Shown: positions 8,118 to 17,191 of the stretch, in pieces
Layout: the number at the start of each line of letters is the position of its first letter
Numbering within the stretch: the first letter of the stretch is position 1
Notes under the pieces: generated by a model
The model's database searches: none
What the model was told of the DNA's origin: nothing
The model's input: the letters and a program-made list of their open reading frames with translations, nothing else
Made by a program: the position numbers and the translations under genes
Assembly: GCF_000429305.1 (NCBI RefSeq)
Contig: NZ_AUBP01000039.1
Span: forward strand, 1 to 39,860
Direction: 5' to 3'
Source: Desulfovibrio inopinatus DSM 10711
GTDB taxonomy: Bacteria; Desulfobacterota; Desulfovibrionia; Desulfovibrionales; Desulfovibrionaceae
DNA length: 39,860 bases

Positions 8118-8356
8118 TTTAAGCTCCTGTGGGAACGTCGTTTTGTGAGTATAAATAATACTAATGATAATATTGAATATCGTCCATGAGATGGTAAAGC
8201 TTTAGAGTGTTGTGTTTATAAAACAGTAAAATCTATTGTAGCGAACTAAGTTTGGTCTTGCTATAAAAAATTCAGCCTGGATTATTGAAATAGTCTGGTG
8301 GGTTAATTTCGTGTCCGTTGCTCTGAAGCAGGATTATTCCGACTATATTGTATAAA
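8118..8356. other. Intergenic, no gene seen
   Basis: AT-rich spacer upstream of the coiled-coil gene. It presumably holds that gene's promoter; I cannot identify specific elements. No RNA or coding signature. Confidence 0.4.
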
Positions 8357-8379
8357 GTCCCCTGGTTTTGCCAGGGGAC
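8357..8379 (-). terminator. Terminator after MFS transporter
   Basis: A perfect 9-bp stem (GTCCCCTGG/CCAGGGGAC) with a 5-nt loop lies ~87 nt after the MFS stop. Read on the minus strand it is followed by TTTATAC. Confidence 0.75.
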
Positions 8380-8465
8380 ACGATAGCTTGAGACAATATG
8401 GGAATTTTTCTTTAGTACTTTGGAGTGTCTGATAGAGATTCTTTTGAAATAACGAATATCCAGGA

Positions 8466-9743
8466 TTAACGAATAGAATGCTCACGCCGTGTGTTTGCAC
8501 CGATTATCGCCAAGGCGAGCGTTATGGAAGCTGAACACGTAAGTATAATACCCGCCCAGCCGTATTTCTCCCATATTCCTCCTAAAATGAGCGATGCCAC
8601 GCTTCCTCCCCCAATGCAGAATAGAATGTATAATGAGGATGCACATCCCATGATTTGAGGACGAATTCGACGTCCAATAAGTAAAAACAGCAAAGGCTGA
8701 CATGCGTATACTCCGAGGAAGAGCAGTACTATAGCGAGGGTCATGGAGAATACATTTTGACTCCAATAGAGTAATTGCATGGCTGTAAGACAGATTATCA
8801 GGCTGGGGATGATTATTTTGTAGGGGCCAAATCGCTTGGATAGGCCTCCGGAAAACGGTGCAATGATCGCCGCAAGTCCTGCAAAACTTATGTAACCCAC
8901 TTGTGCTGAGTTAAAGAAGAATGGAGACGCGGCTAATCGATACGTCAAAAATGTGATTGTTCCAAGAAATCCAAAGAAGAGAAAGAATCCTGTAAGCAGC
9001 AATGAAATCGTTGCTGGGGTGATGACCATTTGAGCCATTTCAATATATAATTGTTTCATTTTGCGTGTGCTTCTTTCACCTTTTGGGGGTGTTCCAAGAA
9101 TATAGAGAGAGAAGAGGGAGAGGAATGCGAATGTCAGCGAAAAAATGCGGTATGAATCTCTCCAGCCGAGAACGTCGGTGAATGCACCAAGAGCCACACG
9201 ACCCACGACAATTCCCAGTGTTGCTGATGCAACGATAGCTCCAATATATACCTCTGTTTGTTGCGTTGAAGCGAGACGAGATACATAGGGAAACATGGAT
9301 GCTGGAACCGTTGCTGCCGCAATGCCTATCAATCCCATACATCCAAGAAACCAAGAATAACCGTGGAGTCCTGCAACGATCATAAGTACAATAGAAATGA
9401 CGGCATGACCGAGAGCGGTAATTTTTCTACAATCAAATGTATCTGCAATAGGTCCTATGAAGAGAAACGTTACGGAATAGCATAGGGAAATAATACTGAA
9501 AGCAAACCGCGCATGCTGAGTATTTATGCTGAAAGACTCGGCAATATCCAAAAAGATGGATTGATTCATGAAAACAGTCGCTACGGCAAGCATGGTGACG
9601 ACGCAGGCCGTGATTAATCGCAATATTGAAAGGGCGGGAGAAGTTGAGGGATCTAAAGGGGATGTTCGAAAACGTCTTGGGGTAATAGAGTTTATTATTG
9701 ATCTGTGAATTGACGAATTATTGGTGCTGCGTTGTGACATCAT
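8466..9743 (-). CDS. MFS transporter (drug/metabolite exporter type)
   Basis: A 425-aa integral inner-membrane protein with about 12 hydrophobic helices. The loop between helices 2 and 3 (GPIADTFDCRKI) is the MFS motif A region, and GAIVASATLGIVVGRV plus the following DVLGWR suit YnfM-like/arabinose-efflux-type MFS exporters. The ATG at 9743 is preceded by AAGGAG. It follows the MerR gene in the same direction, with a MerR-type promoter between them, so it is probably induced by a small molecule it exports. The substrate cannot be told from sequence. Confidence 0.9.
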   Translation of the reverse strand: MMSQRSTNNSSIHRSIINSITPRRFRTSPLDPSTSPALSILRLITACVVTMLAVATVFMNQSIFLDIAESFSINTQHARFAFSIISLCYSVTFLFIGPIADTFDCRKITALGHAVISIVLMIVAGLHGYSWFLGCMGLIGIAAATVPASMFPYVSRLASTQQTEVYIGAIVASATLGIVVGRVALGAFTDVLGWRDSYRIFSLTFAFLSLFSLYILGTPPKGERSTRKMKQLYIEMAQMVITPATISLLLTGFFLFFGFLGTITFLTYRLAASPFFFNSAQVGYISFAGLAAIIAPFSGGLSKRFGPYKIIIPSLIICLTAMQLLYWSQNVFSMTLAIVLLFLGVYACQPLLFLLIGRRIRPQIMGCASSLYILFCIGGGSVASLILGGIWEKYGWAGIILTCSASITLALAIIGANTRREHSIR

Positions 9744-9802
9744 GAGTATGATCTCCTTGGCTATTGATGTGAAGCGGGACGGGGCATTTGACCCAAATCA
9801 CA

Positions 9803-9833
9803 TCGCTAGCACTTCGAGTTCACTCGAAGTCAA
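9803..9833 (-). promoter_or_regulatory. MerR-type promoter/operator for the MFS gene
   Basis: On the minus strand a -35 TTGACT (9833-9828) and a -10 TAGCGA (9808-9803) are separated by 19 bp. The spacer region carries a 9-bp perfect palindrome with 2-bp centre (ACTTCGAGT/ACTCGAAGT, 9811-9830). An overlong 19-bp spacer with a dyad between the hexamers is the hallmark of promoters activated by DNA distortion by MerR proteins. Confidence 0.85.
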
Positions 9834-9850
9834 GCGCAAAGGAGAATTAT

Positions 9851-10204
9851 TTACAGATTATTCCATTCTTTATACATATCGATTTCTTCGTTTATCATTT
9901 CAATATGTTCCAGTATCTCTGCATGCAATTCTTCCAGTCGAGCTTTATGAGCATTGAGAATCTTTAACCGTTGACAGTCTGGCCCCCCACAGTGGTGACG
10001 GAGTGATGCGAATTGTTGGATATCCTTAAGCGGCATATTCGCTTCTTTCAGTCGCCTGATACAACGAGCCCATTTGACATCTTGAGACGAGTATGCGCGG
10101 TGCCCGCTGGCATCACGTTCAATTTGAAGTAAATTGAGTTGTTCATAATACCGCAACGTATGGGTACTGAGGCCGGTTCGTTGAGAGAATTCTCGGATTT
10201 TCAT
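9851..10204 (-). CDS. MerR family transcriptional regulator
   Basis: A 117-aa one-component regulator. Residues 1-70 are the winged HTH (MKIREFSQRTGLSTHTLRYYE, with RAYSSQDVKWARCIRRLKEA). A C-terminal dimerisation coiled coil spans ~80-112. Cys94 and Cys99-like residues in HHCGGPDCQ could form a thiol or metal site, but the pattern is not CueR, ZntR or SoxR. It lies directly upstream of the MFS gene, whose promoter has the MerR signature, so that promoter is the obvious target. Confidence 0.92.
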   Translation of the reverse strand: MKIREFSQRTGLSTHTLRYYEQLNLLQIERDASGHRAYSSQDVKWARCIRRLKEANMPLKDIQQFASLRHHCGGPDCQRLKILNAHKARLEELHAEILEHIEMINEEIDMYKEWNNL

Positions 10205-10473
10205 TTATCACCTATTGGTTAGATGCTTTTTTAAAATATAACTGCACGTTATCGTTGGTATTAGGCAAGGAATGATGGAGCCCTTGGTAAGCATGGGTTG
10301 ACCTGGGGATCGTTCAGCGCCTCGACATTTATTATAACTGGAGAAAACAGCACTTATCAAACGTATTTAATGATGAATGATAGTAGAAGAGTTTTTCAAC
10401 GCTTGTAACAATTTGTTCACAAAGGTGAGATGCAATTGACGCCTTGCTTCAGTACTAATGACGTAAAAATTGG
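10205..10473. other. Intergenic upstream of MerR gene, no gene seen
   Basis: Presumably holds the MerR gene promoter. There is no MerR-type dyad here, so the regulator does not obviously autoregulate through this region. No coding or RNA signature. Confidence 0.4.
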
Positions 10474-10510
10474 AAAGCTGCGACATCCATCAAGGGGGTG
10501 TCGCAGCTTT
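10474..10510. terminator. Bidirectional terminator after chemoreceptor gene
   Basis: A 12-bp stem (AAAGCTGCGACA/TGTCGCAGCTTT) with a 13-nt loop. Read on the minus strand it is followed by CCAATTTTT. It lies ~70 nt after the chemoreceptor stop. Confidence 0.8.
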
Positions 10511-10581
10511 GTTTGAAAAACATTTGATTCTACAGGATTGTTTGAAGTGGATGTATTCGGACGTATTGGGGGTTCTTTTCG

Positions 10582-12900
10582 CTAACTCAGTGCCAACCTT
10601 TTTGAACCTTTTGGTAGAGCGCGAGATGTGTTGCCCGGGATATTTGAGTTTTCAGCCTGCATTTCTTGCACAAGGGTGCTCAGCTCTTGAGCTTGGCGAG
10701 CAAGTTCCACCACGGCTTGGGCGGATTGATTCATGGCATCAGATGTTTCTGAAGAAATTCGGCTCACATCTTCGATTGCACGATTAATTTCTTCAGATGA
10801 AGAGGCTTGTTCTTCCGAGGCTGTTGCCATGGAACGGACCTGATCTGAAACTTGCCCGACGAGATAAACAATTTCACGTAAGGCTTGGCCAGACTCTCCG
10901 GCAAGTGCTGTTGCTTCTTCAACCTTGCTGACGGCTCGGTCCACATTGGATATGTTTTTGCGCGTACCCTGCTGGACAGAATCAATGGCTTGTCCAACCT
11001 CGGACGTTGCGGTCATGGTTTTTTCTGCAAGCTTTCTGACTTCATCAGCAACAACGGCAAATCCTCTTCCTGCTTCTCCGGCGCGGGCAGCTTCGATGGC
11101 CGCATTCAATGCCAACAAGTTGGTTTGGTCTGCAATATCGGAGATAACATTTAATATCCGTCCAATCCCTTCGGCTTGCTCTCCCAGTGTGGTCATGTCT
11201 TGTTTGAGGATATCCGAGAGTTTTTGTACCTCTTTAATGCTCTTTACAACCTGATCGACAACACCTGAGCCTTGTTTGGCTTTGTCGCCGGTCTGTTCAC
11301 AGGCATTAGCTGCGTCCGAAGCATTGCGAGCCACTTCAAGTACAGAATTATTCATTTCTTCCATGCTGGAAACGGTCTCGGATACTCTCTGCGCCTGTTG
11401 GTCTGCACCGCGGCTTGATTGTTCTACTTGAGCGGACAATTCTTCGGAGGCCGACGTGATGACTTCAACGACGCCTTCGATTTTTGAAGCAGCAGCGAGG
11501 ATACCTTCTGCTTTTGCCTGTTCAGCCTGTGCTCGGGCTTCTTCGGCTTCGTCCATGGCGAGCTTGGCATGTTCTGTTTCGCGGAGAGCTTCTTCTCCTT
11601 TTTGCTCTGCTTCCATAATTTTGGCTTCAAGGCTACTCACCATGCTTCGCAGTGCATCGGCCAATGTACCGACTTCGTCTTTTTGTTGGACATCAAGATG
11701 TTTGCTGAAATCGCCTCCAGCCACAGTCTCTGCGTATTCAGCCGCCTTGCGAAGGGGTTTGACTATACCACCGGCAAGAAGCCACATAATACCCATTGCA
11801 ATGATACTCACGATGATGCCGACGACAATTTGCCACGTCGCGCTTTGATGTGCCTGACTGGAGAGTGCTTCTTCCAGGTTTGTTACGTCGGTCATGGCAA
11901 TCGCTTCGGGAACACGAATAAGCACAGACCACGGTTTTCCTGTACGGCCTAGTTGGATAGGGGCATATGCCAGAAGCATGTTTGATGCTTTGTCTTCCCC
12001 TGTGAGAGCTTTTCCGTCTTGGACGTGTGAAATGATTTCTTGAGAATTGTCAAATATGGCTTTTATGGGGTCACCAATTGCTTTGGGGTCTTTACTGTTG
12101 GCCACCACCAATCCGTCATAACTGATGATCGTGACATCGCCTTGGCCTTCGTACAACTTGCTGTTCACATTTTTTGCAAGTTCTTGCAAAAAGTTAAGGC
12201 GCAGGTCTGTTCCAGCCACTCCTAAGAATGTACCATTTTTCTTGATGGGGACGGACAGCGTCGTGAGCCAATCGCGTTTGCCTTGGACAATATATGGAAA
12301 CGGATCCAGAACACTTTCCTTTCCTGTTTCTCGTGGTCCCAGGTACCATCCACCCTTGCGTACTCCATTGGCATGATGTTCGTGGCTTTCGTATTCTACG
12401 AGTGCTTGACGAGCAATTTTCCCATTGGGATCGCGGTTCCAATATGGGATGAATCGACCTGTATCATCGTACCCATTTTGATAGTCGCCTGCGTACTTGG
12501 CATCCTGTCCATCTAATGCATTGGGTTCCCATGCACTGTATGCTCCCAAGAAGTCTGGGTTGTTCTCGAGAATAGCATAGAGAATGGAGTTAAATGTGTC
12601 CCGAAGTGATGATGCATTCTGGTCGTTTTCTCTTTGTAGCACTTCAAAGACTTTCGCTATGGTCCTTGCTGTATCAAGGTTTTCTTGAAGTGAGCTTTGA
12701 ACAACAGCTGCTTGGCTTTCTGCAAGCGCTTCAAGATTGCTGAAGATTCTCTTTTCTAATATCTCGTAAACATGACTAGATACATATTGGTGTGTCTGTT
12801 GGGATGTTACAAGTCCAAATGAAACCAAAACGATGGCAGACATAAGGAGACAGACGGCAGCCATAAAGGCAATTTTGGATTTGATCGATCGAAACTGCAT
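10582..12900 (-). CDS. Methyl-accepting chemotaxis protein (dCache-HAMP-MA)
   Basis: A 772-aa transmembrane chemoreceptor. TM1 is at ~8-30. A large periplasmic double-Cache sensor spans ~35-345 (YSAWEPNALDGQD, then WLTTLSVPI and GVAGTDLRL motifs). TM2 is at ~356-377, HAMP at ~378-430, then a coiled coil and the methyl-accepting signalling domain. The conserved hairpin tip (ISDIADQTNLLALNAAIEA, then EAGRGFAVVADEVRKLAE) is intact, so it should couple to CheA/CheW. No CheR-tethering pentapeptide is seen at the C-terminus. The ligand is unknown; dCache domains often bind amino acids, organic acids or other small molecules. Monocistronic. Confidence 0.95.
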   Translation of the reverse strand: MQFRSIKSKIAFMAAVCLLMSAIVLVSFGLVTSQQTHQYVSSHVYEILEKRIFSNLEALAESQAAVVQSSLQENLDTARTIAKVFEVLQRENDQNASSLRDTFNSILYAILENNPDFLGAYSAWEPNALDGQDAKYAGDYQNGYDDTGRFIPYWNRDPNGKIARQALVEYESHEHHANGVRKGGWYLGPRETGKESVLDPFPYIVQGKRDWLTTLSVPIKKNGTFLGVAGTDLRLNFLQELAKNVNSKLYEGQGDVTIISYDGLVVANSKDPKAIGDPIKAIFDNSQEIISHVQDGKALTGEDKASNMLLAYAPIQLGRTGKPWSVLIRVPEAIAMTDVTNLEEALSSQAHQSATWQIVVGIIVSIIAMGIMWLLAGGIVKPLRKAAEYAETVAGGDFSKHLDVQQKDEVGTLADALRSMVSSLEAKIMEAEQKGEEALRETEHAKLAMDEAEEARAQAEQAKAEGILAAASKIEGVVEVITSASEELSAQVEQSSRGADQQAQRVSETVSSMEEMNNSVLEVARNASDAANACEQTGDKAKQGSGVVDQVVKSIKEVQKLSDILKQDMTTLGEQAEGIGRILNVISDIADQTNLLALNAAIEAARAGEAGRGFAVVADEVRKLAEKTMTATSEVGQAIDSVQQGTRKNISNVDRAVSKVEEATALAGESGQALREIVYLVGQVSDQVRSMATASEEQASSSEEINRAIEDVSRISSETSDAMNQSAQAVVELARQAQELSTLVQEMQAENSNIPGNTSRALPKGSKRLALS

Positions 12901-13692
12901 GATTTTCTCTCACTTCTCCATAGCAATAGAACTAGCATCAAAATGATTGTTGCATACGGCATATGGAACAATCTTTTGTAATACGATTCTATGCGTTGCA
13001 GAAATATCTTGTGTTACACAAATTAGATGACCTGAGCCTATAATCACTATTTTGATGGAAATAGTGATTTTTGTAGGTTTCGTCAAATAATTATATTGTA
13101 GTGTTTATTTATGAGGTGATAGATGCGATGATTTAATTGATTCGTATACTGTTAACCATTTGTAGTAAAAGATTTCAAAATGTTTCATGGGGATCTTTCT
13201 CCCGTAGCAATCAAGTCATGACAGTATGCTCGCATTGCCAGAAAAACTTGTTTCTTATAGAATTCATTGCAAAAGAGAAGTGAGATTCCATTTTGAAATG
13301 ATAGATAGATTAAATAGGCAGAATCGAATTTGAGAATACAATATCTGTCACAGGACTTAGGAATATTTCAGTGATATGAGTACAGTAGGGTGTTTTCATC
13401 TTCTTAGAGGCAGCGAGAGAGGCTTATTTTCCTGGAGGTTTAGGAAGCTCATTTTCTTGGAAGAGGTGCAGTCAGCACGAAATTGGTGTTATACGTGCAG
13501 CATCATACCTCATGAGAATTGATACATACATTGCCAGTCTGTTGTATTATCCGCAATGCTTATCGTATTAACATGATATTGTGAGAAGAACATGGATTTC
13601 GCATGGTTTGTATGATGGGGAGTGGACTATTTGAAAAGGGATGGATGAGACTTTCACCAGAGAGGATTTCATGGGAGGATACGGCAAAGAAA
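12901..13692. other. Intergenic ~790 bp, no gene seen except a hairpin
   Basis: No coding signature that I trust. It contains the chemoreceptor promoter region and an 11-bp inverted repeat at 13042-13069 (annotated separately). Confidence 0.45.
13042..13069. repeat. Perfect 11-bp inverted repeat upstream of chemoreceptor
   Basis: AATCACTATTT and AAATAGTGATT flank a 6-nt centre, ~140 bp upstream of the chemoreceptor start; TTTG follows on the plus strand. It could be an operator or a weak terminator for plus-strand readthrough. No gene ends nearby on the plus strand, which favours an operator or an orphan small-RNA terminator. Confidence 0.5.
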
Positions 13693-13735
13693 GGGCTCGT
13701 GTCCGGCCATGGAGAGCAAGGCCGGACACGAGCCC
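13693..13735 (-). terminator. Terminator of NfnAB fusion gene
   Basis: A perfect 16-bp stem (GGGCTCGTGTCCGGCC and its complement) with an 11-nt loop. Read on the minus strand it is followed by TTTCTTT. It lies ~40 nt after the nfn stop codon. Confidence 0.9.
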
Positions 13736-13775
13736 ATGATGTAATGCTGCGATCTTTCTTTATGAAGAGAACGAT

Positions 13776-16058
13776 TTACTCACAACCAAGACGCTGGGCG
13801 ATTTCTTTGGCCGCTTTACGGCCGGCACCAGCGGCAAGGATGACGGTGGCCGCACCGGTTACAATATCTCCACCGGCGAAGACATTGGGCATGGTTGTTT
13901 CGCAGGTGTCGTCGTTCACCACGACATAGCCCCATTTATTGGTTTCGAGCTGCGGTTCGTTTTCGAGCAGCAAGGGATTGGAGCGTGTGCCCACGGCAAC
14001 AATAGCCAGATCGGTTTCCAATTCATATGTGCTATCGTGAATCGGCTTGGGAGAGCGTCTCCCCGATTCGTCGGGATCGCCGAGCTGCATACGTTGCAGT
14101 TTCACTGCACACAGTTTGCCTTCTTCGTCGGAAATGAATTTGAGAGGAGCTGCCAAGCATTCCATCTGCACACCTTCTTCAATGGCGTGTTCGATTTCTT
14201 CATGGCGAGCAGGCATATCTTCAACCAATCGTCGGTAGACGATAGAAACTCGTTCGGCTCCCAGTCGAAGCGCCGTACGCGCTGCGTCCATAGCCACGTT
14301 CCCACCGCCATATACTGTGACGTTACGGCCGCAATAGGTCGGGGTGGCGTAATTGGGGAAGTCGTATGCACGGCCGAGATTGGCGCGTGTCAGGTATTCG
14401 TTTGCAGAGAAGACACCGATGGAGTTTTCCCCTGGGATATTGAGAAAACGTGGCAGTCCCGCTCCGACGCCGAGAAATACAGCCTTGTATCCTTGGTCGA
14501 ACAGTTCCTGGATAGAGAATGTCTTACCGGCAACGGCATTGAGTTCGAAGTCGACTTGCATCTGTTTTAAGGCGTGGATTTCTTTGTGCACAATGGCCGT
14601 CTTGGGAAGGCGAAATTCCGGAATACCGTAAATAAGTACGCCACCTGGTTCGTGCAGTGCCTCGAAAACAGTCACTTTGCATCCACGTGTTGCCAGATAG
14701 CCGGCAACGGTCAATGAAGACGGTCCAGAGCCAATACAGGCCACTTTTTTGTCTGTATTGATAAGTGGACAAGCCTGACGGTCTGAGTCGCCGAGCAGAT
14801 CGCAGGCATCGCGGTGTAAGAATTCATCGGCAACAAATCGTTCCAAGCGGCCAATCGCAATGGGTTGACCTTTCTTCACCAGAATACAGGAGCCTTCACA
14901 TTGAATTTCCTGCGGACACACGCGTCCACAAATTGCAGGCAAACTGTTCGTGCTCTTGATGACTTTATACGCTTCTTCAATACGGCCTTCAGCAACATGC
15001 GCGATAAATTGCGGAATGGGAACTTCAACGGGACAACCGGCGACACATCCTGGCTTTTTGCACTGTAAGCACCGTCGGGCTTCTTCCGTTGCAAGGGTAC
15101 TGGTGTATCCGAGCGCGACTTCCTTGAAGTTTTTGACACGTTCCGATGGAGCCTGAAACGGCATGGGCGTGCGCGGCGCAAGCGTTTTCTTTGTTTTTTT
15201 CTTGTCGGAATCGCTGCCGTTGCAGGTACACTCATGGTGGGCCAGAGATTCTTTTTCCATTTCGGAGAACGCCTTGAGGCGTTTGCTGAGTTCGGCGAAA
15301 TCAACTTGATGGCCATCGAATTCCGGACCGTCCACGCATGCGAATTTAGTTGCTCCAGCAACGCTGACACGGCAGGCTCCACACATGCCGATGCCATCGA
15401 CCATAATGGAGTTGAGGGAGACTGTTGTCTTAACGCCAAAAGGCCTGGTGGTTTCAGAAACGGCCGCCATCATAGGGACCGGGCCGACAGCGACGACTTC
15501 AGCAATAGGATCAGCGTCTTGTTGTTCCAGGCGGTTCTTCACCAGGTCGGTTACAAGCCCTTTATAGCCGGCGCTGCCGTCATTAGTGCAGACGAGGACT
15601 TCATCGGCAAATTTTTTGAGTTCGCGTTCAAAGAGTAGGAGATCTTTGGTGCGTGCGCCAATAACCGCAATGACTTTATTGCCTGCCTGGTGGTGACCTT
15701 TGGCAATGTGGTGCATTGCCGCAATGCCGGTGCCACCGCCGACACAAATGATTGTCCCTTTCTTTTCAATATGCGTGGCCTTGCCCAAGGGACCACAGAG
15801 ATCGAGAATATCCTGACCCTGTTGCAGTTTTTCCAGCGTTGAAGTGGTTGTCCCCAAAACCAGGTACACGATGGTAATTGTTCCGTTTTCCGGGTCGGCG
15901 TCCGCAATGGTCAGTGGAACACGTTCTCCTTTTTCATCCACACGCAAGATGATGAAGTTTCCAGGCTGAGCTTTTGCGGCTACAGACGGGGCGTGAATGA
16001 CGAGTTTGCTGGTCTGGCCCGGGATAAGGGCTTCCTTGAGAATGATCGTATTGGCCAT
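13776..16058 (-). CDS. nfnAB: NfnA-NfnB fusion: electron-bifurcating ferredoxin:NADP+ oxidoreductase
   Basis: The 760-aa protein fuses the two Nfn subunits. Residues 1-~280 are the FAD/NAD(H)-binding NfnA (SudB-like) half: VGGGTG at 107-111 region, and DGIGMCGAC with Asp221, Cys226, Cys229 and Cys241 to ligate the [2Fe-2S] cluster. A Lys-rich linker follows (285-292). The NfnB (GltA/SudA-like) half has Cys330, 333, 338 and 342, then AICGRVCPQEIQCEGSC, ligating [4Fe-4S] clusters, plus GSGPSS and GGGNVAMDAA dinucleotide folds and an AGGDIVTGA end. Family role: reversible NADH-dependent reduced ferredoxin:NADP+ oxidoreduction in the cytoplasm. The start is the ATG at 16058, preceded by AAGGAG at the right spacing; an upstream in-frame extension to 16097 lacks one. 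The older names 'glutamate synthase small chain' or 'sulfide dehydrogenase' are less likely functions. Confidence 0.92.
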   Translation of the reverse strand: MANTIILKEALIPGQTSKLVIHAPSVAAKAQPGNFIILRVDEKGERVPLTIADADPENGTITIVYLVLGTTTSTLEKLQQGQDILDLCGPLGKATHIEKKGTIICVGGGTGIAAMHHIAKGHHQAGNKVIAVIGARTKDLLLFERELKKFADEVLVCTNDGSAGYKGLVTDLVKNRLEQQDADPIAEVVAVGPVPMMAAVSETTRPFGVKTTVSLNSIMVDGIGMCGACRVSVAGATKFACVDGPEFDGHQVDFAELSKRLKAFSEMEKESLAHHECTCNGSDSDKKKTKKTLAPRTPMPFQAPSERVKNFKEVALGYTSTLATEEARRCLQCKKPGCVAGCPVEVPIPQFIAHVAEGRIEEAYKVIKSTNSLPAICGRVCPQEIQCEGSCILVKKGQPIAIGRLERFVADEFLHRDACDLLGDSDRQACPLINTDKKVACIGSGPSSLTVAGYLATRGCKVTVFEALHEPGGVLIYGIPEFRLPKTAIVHKEIHALKQMQVDFELNAVAGKTFSIQELFDQGYKAVFLGVGAGLPRFLNIPGENSIGVFSANEYLTRANLGRAYDFPNYATPTYCGRNVTVYGGGNVAMDAARTALRLGAERVSIVYRRLVEDMPARHEEIEHAIEEGVQMECLAAPLKFISDEEGKLCAVKLQRMQLGDPDESGRRSPKPIHDSTYELETDLAIVAVGTRSNPLLLENEPQLETNKWGYVVVNDDTCETTMPNVFAGGDIVTGAATVILAAGAGRKAAKEIAQRLGCE

Positions 16059-16172
16059 GGACTGCTTACTCCTTAAAACGCCGCGTGTGAGAGTCACGGG
16101 CGTAATGTTGGGGTGGGGGAGACCATGCTCTCTTCATGGTTTCATTGGTTTCACGTATGTATACAGTGTGCA

Positions 16173-16198
16173 GATCCACGGTGAAGATATCGTGGATC
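16173..16198. promoter_or_regulatory. 8-bp inverted repeat, possible operator upstream of nfn
   Basis: GATCCACG and CGTGGATC are separated by 10 bp, ~115 bp upstream of the nfn start. It does not match the Rex consensus. The regulator is unknown. Confidence 0.4.
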
Positions 16199-17101
16199 GA
16201 CACGTTTTCCTTGACTTCAACGATGCAAAGTTGAGTGAACTGCCTTCCATGCAGGCAAGAAAGGAGCCCCTTCCTGAAAGAGCAAGACCAAGGAAGGGAA
16301 AGAAACGTGGAGTCTCCCTCTGACATATCTGTACGACAGGTTGCGACTTCAGGAAATAAAGTCGAAATCGATGAGGGAGCATCTTCGGAAATACTACCCC
16401 GAGCGTACCTAACACAGCTCGAGGAGTTTCATATTGTTGCGAGTGTTATTGTTGTACAAATGAAAATTTGACATTGTGTAGTTCTTTTATAGTCAATAGA
16501 TTGTTCTGTCTGTTTACCAAAGAACATAGGATCCAACAGCATGATGTTGACATACATTCCTGTTGATGCTTTTTAAAAGTGTTGCCTCAACAGTGCTCTT
16601 GAGTGATATGGACAACGATATATGGTTGTATTCCATGCAAGCCTCACGAGAGAAACGGTTGGAACGCGTATCTTCTCGTTACGATGCATGCCTCTTCACT
16701 CTATGACATAATTATTGCAACAGATTTTCTTTGACGTGCGTTGTTCTTATGGCATGTATATAGTCAAAGACCCCCTTCGATTCGGATGTTGCATATTTCC
16801 CCCGTGTGCAATATCCTGGGACCGTATAGCCTATTTCTGTTGATCCAGTAAAGGCTAGTTTGCTGAAGGTTCGAGCTGCAAAGCCAGGAAACAATATGTT
16901 TTAATGAAGGCGATAGATCTTTTACATGGATAGAATTGTGAAGTGTACGCGGCTCTCGTATGGAGCTTCGTTGTATTTTCGAGATACGACGGTTTTGTTT
17001 GAGACTTCCCATGGTTGGCCCTGTTTCGGAAATACGGTATGTAAAATCATGTTGTAATGGTTCTCCCGATCCGAGCGCGGTTTGTCGATGTTCGGTAGGG
17101 T

Positions 17102-17138
17102 GGTTTCAGTATGCACAGAGGGTGCGCACACTGAAACC
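17102..17138. promoter_or_regulatory. 9-bp inverted repeat in leader of sigma-54 activator gene
   Basis: GGTTTCAGT and ACTGAAACC flank a 19-nt loop that itself contains GTGCGCAC. It lies 54 nt before the activator start. It could be an operator or a leader stem-loop; no U-run follows, so a terminator is unlikely. Confidence 0.45.
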
Positions 17139-17191
17139 TGTGTGAGAAGTGGTGTACCGAGGGGGAAATTTTTTCGACAAGTGAGGAAAGC

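Larger units (their letters stand above)
16059..17191. other. Long intergenic region (~1.1 kb) between divergent nfn and activator genes
   Basis: No gene I can support. It holds two inverted repeats (16173-16198 and 17102-17138) and presumably the promoters of both divergent genes. The length is unusual for this otherwise compact part of the window. Confidence 0.5.

Noticed and set aside
10205-10473. MerR autoregulatory dyad
   Set aside because: No palindrome resembling the 9811-9830 site is present.
13603-13929. 108-codon plus-strand frame across the nfn terminator
   Set aside because: It runs through a perfect 16-bp terminator hairpin and antisense to nfn; no family features.
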